A stretch of DNA of 64,000 nt, taken from the NCBI GenBank assembly GCA_016124585.1, contig WGNL01000005.1:151951-215950 (forward strand), read 5' to 3'. The notes under the pieces are model-generated. The model saw nothing but the letters and a program-made list of their open reading frames with translations. It had not been told where the DNA came from and did not search any database. Positions 46,727-55,114 of the stretch are shown here, in pieces. Both the position numbers and the translations under genes were made by a program. The DNA comes from Bacteroidota bacterium. Its GTDB lineage: Bacteria; Bacteroidota; Bacteroidia; Chitinophagales; Saprospiraceae. How positions within the stretch are numbered: position 1 is the first letter of the stretch; each line of letters starts with the position of its first letter.

Positions 46727-46754
46727 ACAGCCCGCTGCTATTGCAACGGGCTGT
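46727..46754 (-). terminator. Rho-independent terminator of the 51-residue gene
   Basis: ACAGCCCG (46727-46734) and CGGGCTGT (46747-46754) form an 8-bp perfect stem with a 12-base loop. On the reverse strand AATTTTTTAG follows the stem, whereas the forward side has no T-run, so it serves the leftward gene. It lies 32 bases past the stop codon. Confidence 0.75.
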
Positions 46755-46786
46755 CGTTAAAAACACGCTCTCTCTATAGTCTTGTG

Positions 46787-46942
46787 CTACCAGATAGTCG
46801 TTTCCCGATCTATATAAATCGGAGTCGGAACTGGTGCGGGTTTTTTAGTCGTCGTATCAGACGGCTTTTTGTTGTCTGAAGTTTGTGGGGTTGTGGTTGA
46901 TTTAGGCGCCAACTTTGGAACCTCATCTGGAATAAGTTTCAT
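46787..46942 (-). CDS. Small protein, 51 residues, unknown
   Basis: A short reverse-strand frame starts at 46942: MKLIPDEVPKLAPKSTTTPQ, then a Thr/Lys/Pro-rich middle (KKPSDTTTKKPAPVPTP) and the end IYIDRETTIW. No signal peptide or membrane segment is visible; the product is disordered-looking with a hydrophobic/aromatic end. A TAAATTTG promoter box 79 bases upstream and a terminator 32 bases downstream frame it as a complete gene. The family is not recognised. The shape (charged leader, proline stretch, short distinctive tail) would also suit a peptide precursor, but no maturation enzyme is nearby. Confidence 0.5.
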   Translation of the reverse strand: MKLIPDEVPKLAPKSTTTPQTSDNKKPSDTTTKKPAPVPTPIYIDRETTIW

Positions 46943-47500
46943 GATAAATGGTTTTATAAAATGATAAAGGCTTTAATAAAAAGTTTGCAGCAGCAATATG
47001 TTCAACTTTTTGTCACAAATGCAAATTTATTTAATTTAAACGGGCAAAATTTTAGGTGAGACGGGCAGGAGTAAGGTTGAAATGGGCAATGCAGCATATC
47101 TCCAAAACCTAGAGTGTATCGTAATAATATACATTCCTTTTGATTTTATAAGTTGGGCAATCTTACTTTTTTCAACCAATAAGCAAAGGATAGAGTTTTG
47201 CTGTTTCATACTTTTAATTTAGAGGAAGGGTTTTGATATTGTTAGTGCATTCAATGTGAAATCATGTCCTAAGCCTATATTTTGGCGTAATTAATTTGTC
47301 TGTATTGTATTAGCCCTACACTTCCTAGTTTATTTTGATTTTGGAAAAAAATGTGATTATTTTTGTCCCCGGTTTTTTTCTCACCACTATTACCCAAGCT
47401 GTTTCCTTATAGGCTTCATAATTTCCAGATACTCGTTCCCGACCAACATTTTCCGATTATACTTATCTTCTCTGTAACCAATTAAACACATCATATTCCA
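46943..47500. other. Non-coding intergenic stretch between divergent genes
   Basis: About 560 AT-rich bases hold a reverse-strand -7 box at 47022-47029 and otherwise no open frame or RNA gene I can recognise. No TAnnTTTG box was found before the large rightward lipoprotein gene at 47501. Confidence 0.5.
47022..47029 (-). promoter_or_regulatory. Promoter -7 box of the 51-residue gene
   Basis: The reverse strand reads TAAATTTG, matching TAnnTTTG. A TTG lies 15 bases further upstream on that strand (47045-47047), slightly short of the usual spacing. The predicted leader is about 70 bases. Confidence 0.4.
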
Positions 47501-49702
47501 ATGAGAATTCTTTCATTTTTTCTCGCTGGCCTAATTGTGCTAGCTATGTTTTTTTCCTGTCAACCACAAAAACAGGAGACTGCAACCAGCGTTTCCATTA
47601 CGCTAGAGAACAGAGTTGTCCAGCAAAACAAGGGGGCTGATTGTGAGAAACAGCCAGATTCTTTGCGCACCGATTGCGCAATAATTGATTTTACGGTGCC
47701 AAACATTCAAGGAACAGGGGCCCTCTCCCAAAATGTCACTGCTTGGGTGGATAAGTTTCTGATTCATTTGCTCGTTTATTCCGATTACCCTGAATTGGAA
47801 CCATCGAAAGCACAGCCGACAGTGGAGGCCGCTATCAAGCGTTTTTATGCCATGCAGGAGGAATCAAAAGGTTCAATGGTGGGAGGCCAGTTCAAGGCTA
47901 TGTGCACGCATGGCGAATTGCTCAACGATGGCAAGTACCTGACCTTGATGCTCGATGGTTATTCTTTTCAAGGTGGAAACCACCACTTGGAGGAAGTCGA
48001 TATTGCGACTTTTGATGTTAAAACAGGCAAACAACTCGCTTGGGCTGACCTTGTGAATGACCCTGAATCGTTAGTTCCTATTGCGCAAGCAAGGGTGAAA
48101 ACTGAACGTGCGGACACTTTCTACGAAGGGTTTGATTTCGATAAATCGGAAGCATTTAAACTTCCCAATGCGTATGGTTTGACGGCAAATGGCCTTTTGA
48201 TGCACTATTCACCTGATGAAATTTACCAGTTGGGGGGTGCGACGGAGTTTACGATACCTTACAGTGAGCTTGGGGCGAACTTGAAAATTACAGCACCTGC
48301 TGTGCCAACTGTTGAAGGAGATGAGACGACAGATGTCTCGGATATTTTCGAAGCGAAAGGCGACAGCTTGGTCATTCCTACCTTTGAAGTTGAAGTGATG
48401 AAATCACCAAAGGCAGCTGCGGATATGAAGAAACGCAATGAAACAGTTATCGTTTCAGCCATGTTTTATGGTGAACCATTGGACCCAAAGGAAAAGGCGA
48501 AGGGTGAAGACGGTCAAATCTCAGTGCTGAACAAAGACCTAGAATTGACAGGAACTGGCCGCATTGCCCGTTTTGAAGGGTTGAAGTTTCACAAAAACCT
48601 GTTGAAGAAAATTGAAGGTGGCGATATTAACCTTCTCATCAATGTGTACAGCGGTCGAAAATCTTCGGAGGACAATCTGCTGGCTTGTGGTTTAGTGGAT
48701 GCAAAAGCCAGCAATTTCGGCGACCACCGTTATTTGGTGGCTTGCCCGTTGATTACAGAAAGTCCTGATGGATATGTGCCAATGACGGTGCCTTTTGCCT
48801 TGCCGGACACTGGTTCGAAGCCCACTTCTGAATTACCAATTGTCGTTGACTGCAACGAACGAGGTGAGATTTTCTTTGCTGGCGCAACTTTAAAGGACAT
48901 GGATGGACTCAAAACCGTATTGCGGGAAGCACTGCTTGGCCTTCGCAAACAAGGCGTCAAAGCTGTGCCCGAGATTAAAACCGCTGGTTGCTTAATGGGC
49001 ATGCAAGGCGCTATACGTGATGTTTACGAAGAATTAAAAATAGAAAAGCAGGAAAACAAAGCCACCGAAAAAGGTACTGAAACCACTAGTGTTGAAAAAG
49101 TTAAAACTACTGAAAAGGTCGCTTCAAAAACAACGGTCATAAAACCAGCCTATCCAACCATCACGCTGAATGAAAAAAATGAAATGGCCCTCAACGGCAA
49201 GAAAATCGCCACATTTGAAGAACTGCGCAAACAATTACAAACGACCCTTTTGGCCTACGATATTATTCCTGACGATGTTCCTATCAAAACTGTAGGTACA
49301 ACTGGCATGGGTACCCGTGCCGAAATGAAAACTGAAATTACGGATGCCATTAAAGGCGCCAAATGGCTTCGCAAAAAAGCCGCAATTGCTGTAGTCGCAG
49401 CTTCGGTAGGTAAAAAACTGGGAACAGAAGTGCAGTTAGAAGTTGGCAATTACCAGACGAGTGGCAATTTCTCCTTCCTTGATGCCCGCCCTAAAACTAT
49501 CGACGGCAAAGCAATAGATTATTCAAAAATGCCGATAAAGGCTGCTACTGATAATTTAGCAGACCGGGTATTGGCACTACTACAGTATTCTAACGGAACT
49601 TGGAAAGTATTGGATTTTAAAATAGGTGCGAATACTGCGCCTGTAGATTCCTGGGTGAAAAACTACAAAGCGCCGAAAGGACTTTTTGCGAAAGTCAAGT
49701 AA
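47501..49702 (+). CDS. Large lipoprotein: RsiV-like (DUF3298) domain plus two ExbD-like modules
   Basis: This 733-residue protein starts with a lipoprotein signal (LIVLAMFFSC, Cys 20). Residues about 30-262 resemble DUF4163/DUF3298 proteins such as RsiV (MLDGYSFQGGNHHLEEVDIA, then FDVKTGKQLAWADLVND). A beta-rich segment follows (about 290-410). Two stretches (about 446-512 and 550-620) look like the periplasmic ExbD/TolR fold: VDCNERGEIFFAGATLKDMD with GCLMGMQGAIRDVYEELK, and ITLNEKNEMALNGKKIATFE with TEITDAIKGAK. A 110-residue end domain (about 622-733) closes with GTWKVLDFKIGANTAP. The domain reading is by eye; function is unknown. Confidence 0.85.
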   Translation: MRILSFFLAGLIVLAMFFSCQPQKQETATSVSITLENRVVQQNKGADCEKQPDSLRTDCAIIDFTVPNIQGTGALSQNVTAWVDKFLIHLLVYSDYPELEPSKAQPTVEAAIKRFYAMQEESKGSMVGGQFKAMCTHGELLNDGKYLTLMLDGYSFQGGNHHLEEVDIATFDVKTGKQLAWADLVNDPESLVPIAQARVKTERADTFYEGFDFDKSEAFKLPNAYGLTANGLLMHYSPDEIYQLGGATEFTIPYSELGANLKITAPAVPTVEGDETTDVSDIFEAKGDSLVIPTFEVEVMKSPKAAADMKKRNETVIVSAMFYGEPLDPKEKAKGEDGQISVLNKDLELTGTGRIARFEGLKFHKNLLKKIEGGDINLLINVYSGRKSSEDNLLACGLVDAKASNFGDHRYLVACPLITESPDGYVPMTVPFALPDTGSKPTSELPIVVDCNERGEIFFAGATLKDMDGLKTVLREALLGLRKQGVKAVPEIKTAGCLMGMQGAIRDVYEELKIEKQENKATEKGTETTSVEKVKTTEKVASKTTVIKPAYPTITLNEKNEMALNGKKIATFEELRKQLQTTLLAYDIIPDDVPIKTVGTTGMGTRAEMKTEITDAIKGAKWLRKKAAIAVVAASVGKKLGTEVQLEVGNYQTSGNFSFLDARPKTIDGKAIDYSKMPIKAATDNLADRVLALLQYSNGTWKVLDFKIGANTAPVDSWVKNYKAPKGLFAKVK

Positions 49703-49791
49703 CAATTTCAATTGAACAGGAATGAAAGGGTGGTGGCAAATTATTAAAATAATATAGAGGAATACTCAATTCCTAATTTTGATTATTAATC

Positions 49792-49899
49792 CAAGTTGCG
49801 GATGTTGGTTGATAATGGTTGATTTTCGTGAATTAGTTGGCAAAAATCAACCCTTATCAACCTCATCAACCTTGCCTATTCTAAGTTATCCGCAACTTG
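49792..49899. repeat. Two-tier inverted repeat between convergent genes
   Basis: Outer arms CAAGTTGCGGAT (49792-49803) and ATCCGCAACTTG (49888-49899) are exact complements. Inner 20-base arms at 49807-49826 and 49843-49862 match at 19 positions (GGTTGAT twice on the left, ATCAACC twice on the right), with a 16-base loop. The element lies between the large lipoprotein and DUF1275 genes, both of which end here; it could be a terminator-like or mobile palindromic repeat. Confidence 0.7.
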
Positions 49900-49928
49900 A
49901 GTTAATTAAACTAATTTGGTGTGTAATC

Positions 49929-50645
49929 TTATGCTACATTATTATGCTCCATCTTTTCATTCATTATATAATCAATAGAAATACCAAATAATAGCAAAGC
50001 CCCCGCCAATATTAACCCATGCAATTGAATGGCGGAATACAATATGCCGCCCACAATCCCACCAATAAAAAAGAAGCCAATAATGGTGAAACGCAATTTA
50101 ATGGAAGAATATAGCTTGTGCCGTTGTTCGCTCAGTTTATAGAAAAACAACTGAGAAAGCTCTATGCCCAAATCCGTAAAAAGCCCTGTCAAATGTGTTG
50201 TACGGACGATGGAATTGGATATGGTCGTAACCAGGGAGTTTTGCAGGCCCATCGCAAATAATAGGAGGAAAGCCAAATAATCGGGATGTGAAGCCACCCA
50301 TAAATGACCAAACAGGGCGACTGAAAACAGAATGGCACTTTCCAGCAAAACGGGTATTACATACTCGTGTTTATGGTGTCGATTGTGGATCAGCTCTACC
50401 ATGAAGCTCGAAACAAACGACCCCAAGAAAAAGAAAAAGATATAAAGGAAATAAGCCAACCCTTGCCAGAAATTCAATTTGAAAACCTCATCAACGAAAA
50501 AGGCGAAATGCCCGGTAACATTGGTGGTCAGGCGCTGGAGTGACAACACACCTGTTACGTTCACCAACCCTGCTACAAAGGACAGCAAAGACGCAATCCT
50601 AAGATTATGCTGTAAAGTTCTTGCCTCACCTCGGTGCCTGAACAT
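49929..50645 (-). CDS. YoaK/DUF1275 family membrane protein
   Basis: This 238-residue protein has six hydrophobic segments. The N-terminal NLRIASLLSFVAGLVNVTGV, then TNVTGHFAFFVDEVF, and FAMGLQNSLVTTISNSIVRT followed by THLTGLFTDLGIEL are hallmarks of DUF1275 proteins. The repeated TGH/TGL motif after each half suggests an internal duplication. Function is unknown; a transport role is often guessed. Confidence 0.9.
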   Translation of the reverse strand: MFRHRGEARTLQHNLRIASLLSFVAGLVNVTGVLSLQRLTTNVTGHFAFFVDEVFKLNFWQGLAYFLYIFFFFLGSFVSSFMVELIHNRHHKHEYVIPVLLESAILFSVALFGHLWVASHPDYLAFLLLFAMGLQNSLVTTISNSIVRTTHLTGLFTDLGIELSQLFFYKLSEQRHKLYSSIKLRFTIIGFFFIGGIVGGILYSAIQLHGLILAGALLLFGISIDYIMNEKMEHNNVA

Positions 50646-50797
50646 GCTTCAGTAAATGTTTGAGGGGTGTTTCTTGGTTGTGAAACATGCCCTTTTCCGT
50701 TTCACAAAACGATGGATTCTTCAAACCGTTGCGTCTGCTGCTATGATAGTTCAGGGAGTGGGACCTGTTTTCACGTCAATTTTCAACCTAGGTTTCA

Positions 50798-51244
50798 TTA
50801 ATCTTCAATCGCCTCAATACCCTGCTCCTTGAGCTTGGCCAAAGCATCCTTCATCGCCTTGATTTGCTCTGGGCTATGCGATTGCCAGACGGTCACTTCA
50901 CCAACCACTTTGAAGGGATGTTTTGAACGGTAGGACATGGTAGGGTTGCCGGGAAATTTCTTGTCCGTCAGGTTAGGGTCGTCCTCTACTGGGCCTGTTG
51001 CTTCAACGAGGTAAATCCTTTCACGCCCTTCTCCCAACGCCAATTCTGCGCCCCAAACAGCGGGGTCCAGTGTGGCAGTCAGATAGATGTATTTTGCATT
51101 TTTACGCTGGCCATAATTTGAGTGCTGGCCAATTTCGATGAAATCCCCAAGTGAAAGATCCGCCTTTGTTCCATGGAAATAGGTTTGCTTAAATGGGCTA
51201 TGTCCTGCCTTATTTGGGTTGTGTGCTATTTTTGGTTCAGCCAT
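50798..51244 (-). CDS. arr: NAD(+)-rifampin ADP-ribosyltransferase (Arr)
   Basis: This small enzyme ADP-ribosylates and so inactivates rifamycin antibiotics. The 148 residues match Arr throughout: YFHGTKADLSLGDFIEIGQH, NYGQRKNAKYIYLTATLDPA, VWGAELALGEGRERIYLVEA and EDDPNLTDKKFPGNPTMSYR, with the NAD-site His near the start and the conserved Asp after the EDDPNLTDKKFPGNPT block. It stands alone between unrelated genes, with no integron or transposon in sight, so it appears to be a resident chromosomal gene. Confidence 0.95.
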   Translation of the reverse strand: MAEPKIAHNPNKAGHSPFKQTYFHGTKADLSLGDFIEIGQHSNYGQRKNAKYIYLTATLDPAVWGAELALGEGRERIYLVEATGPVEDDPNLTDKKFPGNPTMSYRSKHPFKVVGEVTVWQSHSPEQIKAMKDALAKLKEQGIEAIED

Positions 51245-51344
51245 AGTTTAGTATTGGTTTATGAAATAGCTAATAACGAGTGTATATGTTGATTGTTTTG
51301 AATCACTCACGGATTTTACACTTGAATATACCCTATCTTTATTT

Positions 51345-52277
51345 TTATAATTGGTAATGTTCCGCTTTTATCGTCTCAATCCCTTGCGCATAAGTAGTCA
51401 CCCTAAAATCTGGGAAGCGCTGCTTGAATTTGGTGGAGACGAAAATATTGTCCTGCGCATATCTTGGCAGTAATTCCTGTACTTCTTTGATGCGTTTATT
51501 GAAAAAAGACGCCAGTTTCAACACGAATTTACTGACCACGGAATAGGGAAGTGGTCGCCCATATATTTCAGCGGCCAATGCAATCATCTGTTTATAAGTC
51601 AACCGATTATCATCACAGGGCAAGTGCCAAGTCTGTTGATAAGCGTCGGGAGTATTTCCTATCAAAGCCATTGCCTTGCTGGCATCTGGCGTCCAAATCA
51701 AGGTCCGTTTCGTTTTGTCGCTGATGAATACTTTGAGCTGCTTGTTTTGTTTTATATTGTCAAAAATGGCTGAGTTTGTAATGCTCTGGGTTTTTCCGGT
51801 GCCATAAAACTCTGGAGCACGGCAAATTACCGCCTCGATTTCACCTTTTCCCATTGATTCCAAAAGCATGTTGGTCATGCTCGCCCGAACCCTGCCTTTT
51901 TTGCCAACTGGAGCAAATGCAGTTTCCTCTGTCAACGGCGTACTGTTTTGCGGATACATATAGGTATTGTCAAAAAATACCAGCTTGACTTTGTGAGTCT
52001 TGCAGGCAGCAATTACGTTCTGCATGATAACCGGAAACTGCTGTACCCACATGTCGGTATCCATTGGCAAGCCAACCGTCAGGTAAGCAATTTCACTACC
52101 TGCAACTGCCTCCGCTGTTTTCGTCGCATCCAATAGATTAGCGGGGAAAAGTGTATCCGTTTCATTCACCCGCTGTGGATTCCGGCTCACCAAGCGGATG
52201 TCAGAAGTGTAATTCCGTTTCAGTTCCTTTGCCAGTTCCACGGCGATTTGGCCATTGGCACCCAGTATTGTTTGCAT
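51345..52277 (-). CDS. NAD-dependent epimerase/dehydratase family protein
   Basis: This is a Rossmann-fold protein of 310 residues. The ATG at 52277 gives the N-terminus MQTILGANGQIAVELAKELK with the GxxGxxA dinucleotide motif. The body includes VKLVFFDNTYMYPQNSTPLT and VICRAPEFYGTGKTQSITNS. The usual YxxxK catalytic pair is not obvious (only YMYPQNS stands in that place), so it may be an atypical or non-catalytic SDR of the NmrA kind. The region upstream has phased TTACA repeats. Confidence 0.85.
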   Translation of the reverse strand: MQTILGANGQIAVELAKELKRNYTSDIRLVSRNPQRVNETDTLFPANLLDATKTAEAVAGSEIAYLTVGLPMDTDMWVQQFPVIMQNVIAACKTHKVKLVFFDNTYMYPQNSTPLTEETAFAPVGKKGRVRASMTNMLLESMGKGEIEAVICRAPEFYGTGKTQSITNSAIFDNIKQNKQLKVFISDKTKRTLIWTPDASKAMALIGNTPDAYQQTWHLPCDDNRLTYKQMIALAAEIYGRPLPYSVVSKFVLKLASFFNKRIKEVQELLPRYAQDNIFVSTKFKQRFPDFRVTTYAQGIETIKAEHYQL

Positions 52278-52362
52278 GATTGTTCTTTTTTTCAATGACA
52301 AAGATCGGGATCGTAATTCGAAAAGTAACGGGATGGCTCAAAGTCACCTAGTCACTGACGGA

Positions 52363-52398
52363 TTACACCCTTTTACATTTCCTTTACACCCTTTTACA
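52363..52398. promoter_or_regulatory. Phased TTACA repeats between divergent genes
   Basis: The 15-base word TTACACCCTTTTACA occurs at 52363-52377 and again at 52384-52398, exactly 21 bp apart. It contains TTACA at 52363, 52373, 52384 and 52394, so the motif returns every helical turn. Just beyond, TTG (52407-52409) and CACCTTTG (52431-52438, one base from TAnnTTTG) form a plausible promoter for the rightward gene. A regulator-binding site is likely; its protein is unknown. Confidence 0.5.
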
Positions 52399-52467
52399 GC
52401 CAAAAATTGACTGTCAGCACTCACGGCCTACACCTTTGTCGCATTGTTTCATCAACCAATTTCAATC

Positions 52468-53478
52468 ATGCAAAGTTTTCATTTTTTCTATCTAATCCTC
52501 CTTCTCCCTGGGTTCATCTCTTGCCAGCAGGCGCAGACGGACAGCATTTTCAATTTTTCATATACCGCTGTTGGCGATAAATCCAACAGTGAAGGTAAAA
52601 CAACAACAACCAGCATCGTCTTCCAATCCACCGATGGGGGACAAAGCTGGCAGGACATTAGCGCAGGGCTACCCGCAGGCATTAAACCTTGGTTGTTTTT
52701 TGCAGGTAATGGCGAGCTTATATTAGGCGACGAAAAGGGCAATTACACAACCAGTACCACTGCAAACCCCCCTAGCTGGGAAAAAGAAATGGCCTTGCAG
52801 CAACAGCTCTTCAGCGTATCAGCAAACCCAAATGGGCCGATAGCCATCAAAACCAATGGTCAGTTTTTCCAAAAACTGAAGGGAACGGATGTTTGGCTGC
52901 CCATTTTCACCGACTTCAAAAGCACATTGGTGCGCAGTGTATTCACGGCCAAGGATGGCAGTATCTTTATTAGTGCCGACGATGGCCTATTCAAATCCAC
53001 CGACGACGGTAAGACCTGGAAGCATATTGTCTATAACGGTTGGGTATTAAAAATCGTGGAGTCGGACGGCGTGCTACTCTGTACTAACCAAGGTGGAATT
53101 CTCCGCTCTACAGATGGCGGCGAGCATTGGGATAAGGTGTTGAGTAAAGGAGGTGTCGGCATCGCCGTGGAGCCTATCAAGAGCGGTTTTGCAGCCATTG
53201 TGTACGAGCATGGCTCGGAAAGCCGCCGGATTTGCACCTCCTATGACGGTGGAAAAACTTGGCAAACTATTGATGATGGACTTCCACCTTCCAAGCTCAT
53301 TTCCTCTATCAAGCAAGTGGGCGATTACCTCTACTGTGGCCATCCCGAAGGTATTTACCGCACCGCCAACCTAGGCAAAACTTGGGAACTCATACTACCC
53401 AACATTGATGAAAAAGTATTCAACCTGACCGTGGATAATGGTGTAATGTATGCAGTGCTCAGGGAAGGTGGATGTTGA
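52468..53478 (+). CDS. Lipoprotein with Asp-box (BNR) beta-propeller repeats
   Basis: This 336-residue lipoprotein has the signal FFYLILLLPGFISC. The rest is built of beta-propeller blades marked by Asp-box motifs: STDGGQSWQDI, STDDGKTWKHI, STDGGEHWDKV, SYDGGKTWQTI and the weaker TANLGKTWELI. Such folds occur in sialidase-like, photosystem assembly (Ycf48) and T9SS surface proteins; no catalytic residues can be assigned. It converges on the YARHG gene across a 37-base palindrome. Confidence 0.88.
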   Translation: MQSFHFFYLILLLPGFISCQQAQTDSIFNFSYTAVGDKSNSEGKTTTTSIVFQSTDGGQSWQDISAGLPAGIKPWLFFAGNGELILGDEKGNYTTSTTANPPSWEKEMALQQQLFSVSANPNGPIAIKTNGQFFQKLKGTDVWLPIFTDFKSTLVRSVFTAKDGSIFISADDGLFKSTDDGKTWKHIVYNGWVLKIVESDGVLLCTNQGGILRSTDGGEHWDKVLSKGGVGIAVEPIKSGFAAIVYEHGSESRRICTSYDGGKTWQTIDDGLPPSKLISSIKQVGDYLYCGHPEGIYRTANLGKTWELILPNIDEKVFNLTVDNGVMYAVLREGGC

Positions 53479-53496
53479 GAATGGAGAATTGAGATA

Positions 53497-53533
53497 TAAT
53501 TGCTGCAATTGCTAAAAGCAATTGCAGCAATTA
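53497..53533. terminator. 17-bp perfect palindrome between convergent genes
   Basis: TAATTGCTGCAATTGCT (53497-53513) and AGCAATTGCAGCAATTA (53517-53533) are exact complements with a three-base loop. It fills the 57-bp gap between two gene ends, so it is best read as a bidirectional terminator, although T-runs are poor. Confidence 0.65.
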
Positions 53534-53535
53534 GT

Positions 53536-54447
53536 TTATCGTCCAAAAGAATCGTAATACTTGGTCGCATGATTCTCATAGCGTTTCAGCAAGTCTTCGT
53601 TTTTCCGCTCCACTTCCGTCAACATGTCCCTGACATCCGTGTTCAACGGAATATACCAATCAACCACGTTGTCGAATACATAGCGCATCTTTCTGTTTTT
53701 GAATGAGTAACCATGACGGGCATACATGGCATTGCGGATGACTTCCAAATCGCCTTTGTGCATATTTTCCACATCCGCTTTTTTCAATAAGTTTTTTGAA
53801 GCATTTATTTTCAAAACATCATCTGTCAATGCTTCATATTCCCCGTATTCATCTTCGGGCATGTTCTTTTCGGAATAGAGTGCATTGCCGGGCATGTAAT
53901 CCGGTAATTCGAGACTAGCATCGTATTTGAATTCCCGTTTCGACAGTGCATACTTGCGTTTTGTTACGGCCAATTTCTTATTGTTGGCAGTCCATGTGCC
54001 TTCGATGGAATCAAGGTCAGGGTATATTTTGAACTCAAAACTGCCATCGTATTGATCGTCCCCCGGCTCTTGGCCAGTGACCGAATACACCTTTCCTGTT
54101 TCCTGCGCCGCACCGGTGAAAGCCCGCATATTCCCCGCCACGATGCTATGGCCATACAAGTTGCCCGCCACCACGGAGTCAATGGAAATGGTAATTCTGT
54201 TGGAGTAGGAAGGCCGCTTGTTTGTCTTGTACTCAATGGCATCAAAAGAGCCGACATACAAGCCGCCAATTCCGTCTGGGTTTAAATCCGCTGGTGGTAT
54301 AGCCGGTGGTACAACTACTATTTGAACAGAAGTATCTTGAACAGATGAAGTATCCGTAGGCTGCTCACTGGGCTGTGGCTGATTGCCGCAGGACATGATT
54401 AAGAAGAAAGAAAAAAGCAGCATTGGCTTGGTAAAATGGATTTTCAT
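53536..54447 (-). CDS. YARHG domain lipoprotein
   Basis: This 303-residue lipoprotein has the signal MKIHFTKPMLLFSFFLIMSC and a Pro/Thr/Gln-rich linker. A middle beta domain follows (GGLYVGSFDAIEYKTNKRPS and DQYDGSFEFKIYPDLDSIEG). The C-terminal YARHG domain (about 230-295) has IRNAMYARHGYSFKNRKMRY then FDNVVDWYIPLNTDVRDMLT. YARHG proteins are envelope lipoproteins of unknown function. It overlaps the upstream DUF2306 gene by four bases, so the two are co-translated. Confidence 0.92.
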   Translation of the reverse strand: MKIHFTKPMLLFSFFLIMSCGNQPQPSEQPTDTSSVQDTSVQIVVVPPAIPPADLNPDGIGGLYVGSFDAIEYKTNKRPSYSNRITISIDSVVAGNLYGHSIVAGNMRAFTGAAQETGKVYSVTGQEPGDDQYDGSFEFKIYPDLDSIEGTWTANNKKLAVTKRKYALSKREFKYDASLELPDYMPGNALYSEKNMPEDEYGEYEALTDDVLKINASKNLLKKADVENMHKGDLEVIRNAMYARHGYSFKNRKMRYVFDNVVDWYIPLNTDVRDMLTEVERKNEDLLKRYENHATKYYDSFGR

Positions 54448-55091
54448 AAGGCAATTTTTTTCTGGATGATGATTTCAGCTAGGATAAGGTTCAGTACCCA
54501 TCCCAACCATGCAACGATGACATAAACATCCATCGGCTTTGGATGGAAGAGGGCTACCAGCACGTATTTCCAGGCACGAAGGGTAATGGCTGAAAGTGCC
54601 AGTGCAAAACTGCGAAACATCCAGCGTTGGTGCGCCAGGTAGTCCTGTTTTTTGATGGAAAAAATGGCCATGCCTGTAAAACAGAACCAAAACACGGCCA
54701 AGAGACAAAATGCGATTTGGGAACTCAAGCCGCCATTGGCATATAGTCCAATTACGAAGCCAGATGGTGCCGCCAGCAATAGCGTGACCGCTACATATAA
54801 CCAACCAGCATACTTGTGCAGGGCAGGATATTTAATCCTGATATGACCGGAGAACTGCGTAAACCCGGCAAGCAATACAAAAATAGCACTGAAAGCATGG
54901 GCGAAAAACGCAAGCCTGTAATGCAGAAATCCTACATACTCTTGTTTAATTCGAAGAAAAGCGACATCAGTATTGATGGGTATATATTGCAGGGTTATCT
55001 GCACCATTAAATAACAGAAAAACAGATAGACTGTCAATAATAGATACCCAATCCATTTTCCAATTTTATATGACTTGGCTTTTGATGGCAT
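54444..55091 (-). CDS. DUF2306 family membrane protein
   Basis: This 215-residue protein has six to seven hydrophobic segments. The pattern RLAFFAHAFSAIFVLLAGFT, then RIKYPALHKYAGWLYVAVTL (two conserved His) and HQRWMFRSFALALSAITLRA, is that of DUF2306 proteins, which may bind heme through the histidines; this last point is inference. It overlaps the YARHG gene (stop and start overlap in ATGA). Confidence 0.88.
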   Translation of the reverse strand: MPSKAKSYKIGKWIGYLLLTVYLFFCYLMVQITLQYIPINTDVAFLRIKQEYVGFLHYRLAFFAHAFSAIFVLLAGFTQFSGHIRIKYPALHKYAGWLYVAVTLLLAAPSGFVIGLYANGGLSSQIAFCLLAVFWFCFTGMAIFSIKKQDYLAHQRWMFRSFALALSAITLRAWKYVLVALFHPKPMDVYVIVAWLGWVLNLILAEIIIQKKIAL

Positions 55092-55114
55092 AAAATATTA
55101 TGAGAACCAGTGCC

